From: Chryseobacterium lathyri
GTDB taxonomy: Bacteria; Bacteroidota; Bacteroidia; Flavobacteriales; Weeksellaceae
DNA length: 64,000 nucleotides
Reading direction: 5' to 3'
Assembly: GCF_003290185.1 (NCBI RefSeq)
Contig: NZ_QNFY01000004.1
Span: forward strand, 1 to 64,000
The translations under genes and the position numbers were made by a program. This document shows, one piece after another, positions 62,621 through 64,000 of the stretch; position 1 is the first letter of the stretch; every line of letters begins with the position of its first letter. The notes under the pieces were generated by a model that saw only the letters and a program-made list of their open reading frames with translations, was not told where the DNA came from and searched no databases.

Positions 62621-63475
62621 ATGATTACTGATTATAAAAAAATTGATCTGTTCGGGAAGACATTCATTCAGAAAGTAGATGTAATATCTCCTTTTGAATT
62701 TACTTTCCCGGTTGCTGAGCAGGCCTGCTTTTTATATATGCTGACAGGTGAGATACAATATCAGTTTAATGATATTCATACCGATATTCCTACCAGACAT
62801 TCGTTATTACTCAACTGTATCAATTCCGGAAATCATATCCATAATTCAAATGCTGACAGCAAGGGCGAAGTTGTGATTGTAACCTTCCATCCGGATATAT
62901 TAAAGAAAATTTACGAAAGAGAGCTTCCTGTCCTACTCCAGCCAGGCAACAAAGCAACCAACCAGTTGAGTGGAAAAATCAACAATGATTTCCTGATTCA
63001 TAAATATATTGAAGGACTGCTTTTCTATTTTGAGAATCCGGCTTTGATCAATGAAGAGATCCTGATCCTGAAACTAAAGGAAATCATTCTTCTGCTGTCA
63101 CAGACACAAGAGGCAGAAACCATACAGGCCATATTATCCCAGCTTTTCTCACCCACATCTTATACGTTCAGGCAAATTATAGAAAACAACTTATTTTCAC
63201 CGGTAAGTATTGAAGAATTGGCCCATAAAACCAATTTAAGCATTTCTTCTTTTAAGAGAGAGTTTAAAAAGTTATATAATAATTCTCCCGCCAGTTACAT
63301 TAAAACCAAAAGACTGGAAAGAGCTGCTGAATTATTACTGCTTTCCGATGAACGTGTCTCCAATATTGCTTTTGAATGCGGATTTAATGACTTAGCCAAT
63401 TTTACCAAAAGCTTTCATGACAAATACAATACTTCTCCCACAAATTACCGCTCGAAGGTAAATAAGGAAGATTAA
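62621..63475 (+). CDS. AraC-family transcriptional regulator
   Basis: 284 aa. N-terminal cupin-like sensor (~1-120) followed by a linker and the double HTH at the C terminus: SPVSIEELAHKTNLSISSFK and VSNIAFECGFNDLANFTKSF. Ligand unknown. It is monocistronic, following recA by 75 bp. Confidence 0.9.
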   Translation: MITDYKKIDLFGKTFIQKVDVISPFEFTFPVAEQACFLYMLTGEIQYQFNDIHTDIPTRHSLLLNCINSGNHIHNSNADSKGEVVIVTFHPDILKKIYERELPVLLQPGNKATNQLSGKINNDFLIHKYIEGLLFYFENPALINEEILILKLKEIILLLSQTQEAETIQAILSQLFSPTSYTFRQIIENNLFSPVSIEELAHKTNLSISSFKREFKKLYNNSPASYIKTKRLERAAELLLLSDERVSNIAFECGFNDLANFTKSFHDKYNTSPTNYRSKVNKED

Positions 63476-63619
63476 ACTTTTTTATCAAAACCGACTTTCC
63501 ACATATTTTATAAAGTTTTTTGAACCAAACAGACAGATAATTGAGCTTATTTACAAAATCTGTTTTCTGTTTCTGTTGCAATTTTGTCAACAGTAATTCA
63601 ACATTCAAAAAAATTAATT

Positions 63620-64000
63620 ATGGGACTATCGTATTTGGGAATTTTTCATACCGTGATAGGTATTATTGCTATTGTAGCAGCTGTTACAGATTTTATAAAA
63701 AAAGGAAAAATTGATCTGAGCTCGTCCGCCGGAAAAATTTATTTTTACCTTACGCTGATCACTTCACTCACCGCTTTGGGATTATCTAAACATGGAGGAT
63801 TTAACCCGGGACATATTTTTGCCCTTTTCATTGTCATTTTAATAGTGGCGGCTTATTTTCTTCATAGAAAAAGAGCAGGAAACAACAAAGCCCGTTTTAT
63901 TGAGACCTTTCTTCTTTCCTTCAGTTTTTTCTTATCGCTGGTTCCTACCGTTAATGAGACTTTTACGCGTGTTCCGCTCGGACACCCGTTAGCTAAAGCA
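63620..64000 (+). CDS. Start of a membrane protein, cut by the window end
   Basis: 127 codons are visible. The N terminus MGLSYLGIFHTVIGIIAIVA and at least three further hydrophobic segments (FYLTLITSLTALGLS; FALFIVILIVAAYF; FLLSFSFFLSLVPT) indicate a polytopic inner-membrane protein. TRVPLGHPLAKA is reached at the end. The family is not identified. Confidence 0.6.
   Translation, partial: MGLSYLGIFHTVIGIIAIVAAVTDFIKKGKIDLSSSAGKIYFYLTLITSLTALGLSKHGGFNPGHIFALFIVILIVAAYFLHRKRAGNNKARFIETFLLSFSFFLSLVPTVNETFTRVPLGHPLAKA

Overview
The window looks like chromosomal DNA from a flavobacterium of the Weeksellaceae, most likely Chryseobacterium or a close relative. The reasons are low GC content, very AT-rich intergenic DNA, two type IX secretion (T9SS) C-terminal sorting domains, TAnnTTTG promoter -7 boxes, several TTG or GTG starts on exported proteins, and gene types typical of that family. 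This is inference from protein character; no database was searched.

Positions 1-1634 carry a T9SS surface protein. Positions ~1690-8630 form an accessory island with all of its genes on the minus strand: a tyrosine integrase, an orphan protein, an excisionase-type MerR-like HTH protein, a plasmid-type replication initiator and a protein resembling a phage small terminase. The DNA between them is rich in repeats: four copies of a GCGACA/TGTCGY palindrome, a helically phased trio of iteron-like repeats, a second group of repeats at the end of the rep gene, and a strongly folded ~135-bp element. This gene set resembles a phage satellite (PICI-like) or a small integrated plasmid. It is the best candidate in the window for something undescribed. 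Positions 8640-9700 are a decaying junction with CG-rich palindromes, a DnaA-box-like site and two truncated gene remnants.

Positions 9720-31130 hold envelope and core metabolic genes: a serine hydrolase, a glycosyltransferase, lipoproteins, chorismate synthase (aroC), thioredoxin/TlpA proteins, a YkvA-like protein, a eukaryote-like fused UMP synthase (OPRT-ODCase), two very large outer-membrane proteins, dusB, and the exonuclease-fold/Lrp/deoC cluster. Positions 31499-45750 hold trmD with an NDH-2-type oxidoreductase, a GH25 lysozyme, an alpha/beta hydrolase, a deoxyribonucleotidase, a GNAT protein, an ABC-F ATPase, a Gfo/Idh oxidoreductase, and a TonB siderophore receptor followed by a PepSY-like membrane protein and a beta-barrel protein. 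Positions 45846-64000 hold a frameshifted 1-Cys peroxiredoxin, MscS, sucC, a tightly coupled minus-strand operon (HMG-CoA reductase, a 55-aa membrane peptide, DUF3298, DUF423, CLC channel), a radical-SAM DNA repair pair, pfkA-gap, a LuxR-type regulator, an MpaB-like oxygenase, recA, an AraC regulator and the start of a membrane protein.

Regulatory signals seen include many clear hairpin terminators, several TAnnTTTG -7 boxes (two so close to the ATG that the mRNAs may be leaderless), and three sigma-54-like GG-N10-G promoters upstream of envelope genes. No tRNA, rRNA or CRISPR array was recognised.
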